Positions 63,995 to 64,000 of a stretch of 64,000 nt of DNA are shown one piece after another; within the stretch, counting starts at the first letter, position 1, and each line of letters begins with the position of its first letter. The position numbers and the translations under genes were made by a program. This stretch comes from Picochlorum sp. 'celeri' (taxonomy: Eukaryota; Chlorophyta; Trebouxiophyceae). The notes below the pieces were generated by a model that saw only the letters and a list, made by a program, of their open reading frames with translations, was not told the DNA's origin and made no database searches. The stretch covers positions 469,533 through 533,532 of the forward strand of contig JAACMV010000001.1 in NCBI GenBank assembly GCA_010909725.1, read 5' to 3'.

Positions 63995-64000
63995 TGTGCA

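Overview
The window is nuclear DNA from a photosynthetic eukaryote, most likely a small unicellular green alga. It carries spliceosomal introns, mostly 55-110 bp with GTRNGT donors, an intron-containing tRNA-Pro, and many plastid-directed proteins: tandem-GroES co-chaperonin, plastid Cpn60, CCB4, Ycf54, a PsbP-domain protein, beta-amylase and probably PRPP synthetase. Nuclear Cpn60 and Ycf54 fit the green lineage, because red-lineage plastid genomes usually keep groEL and ycf54. At least 14 stop codons are followed within about 80 nt by TGTAA, the green-algal poly(A) signal. I cannot name the genus.

Layout. Genes alternate in strand. Convergent neighbours are usually separated by only 5-60 bp, and most divergent pairs by 100-500 bp. 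0-6.3 kb: splicing factor SPF27, a secreted PKD/Cys-rich protein, a CBL-like EF-hand protein, an Mpv17-family protein and an orphan ubiquitin-like protein. 6.3-16 kb: YebC/TACO1, a TPR protein, a Sec14-like protein, the NAXE-PNPO fusion, Cpn20, ARF, an LRR-hydrolase fusion and a 70-aa membrane protein. 16-26 kb: EMG1, an 849-aa unknown, PRPP synthetase, a TCAIM homologue, a CS-like protein and beta-amylase. 26.9-43.1 kb: bS21, Hsp110, a histidine phosphatase, a peroxisomal SDR-MDR fusion, cyclin H, EndoG, a PsbP-domain protein, tRNA-Pro, arginine deiminase, a MAU2-like cohesin loader and HisC. Most genes in this part show clustered +/-1 frame breaks. 43.5-64 kb: intact multi-exon genes for Cpn60, MMAA/MeaB, UBE2C, Rad9, METTL18, GNAT, a sulfotransferase, CCB4, Ycf54, RPB11, a SUMO protease, a DnaJ membrane protein and an ESCO/CTF7 acetyltransferase cut by the right edge.

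No operon-like pathway is evident, but functional themes recur: plastid biogenesis (Cpn20, Cpn60, CCB4, Ycf54, PsbP), chaperones (Hsp110, DnaJ, TPR proteins) and chromosome or cell-cycle control (MAU2, ESCO, Rad9, UBE2C, cyclin H, SUMO protease). The most interesting structural signals are head-to-tail genes separated by -4 to +83 bp (candidate dicistronic units), a bidirectional poly(A) motif in a 15-bp gap, a 4-nt coding first exon, a heat-shock element upstream of Hsp110, and the SDR-MDR fusion ending in -SKL. Exon structures were derived by eye from splice consensus, reading frame and family fit. Codon arithmetic closes for every multi-exon model given without a frame-break note.
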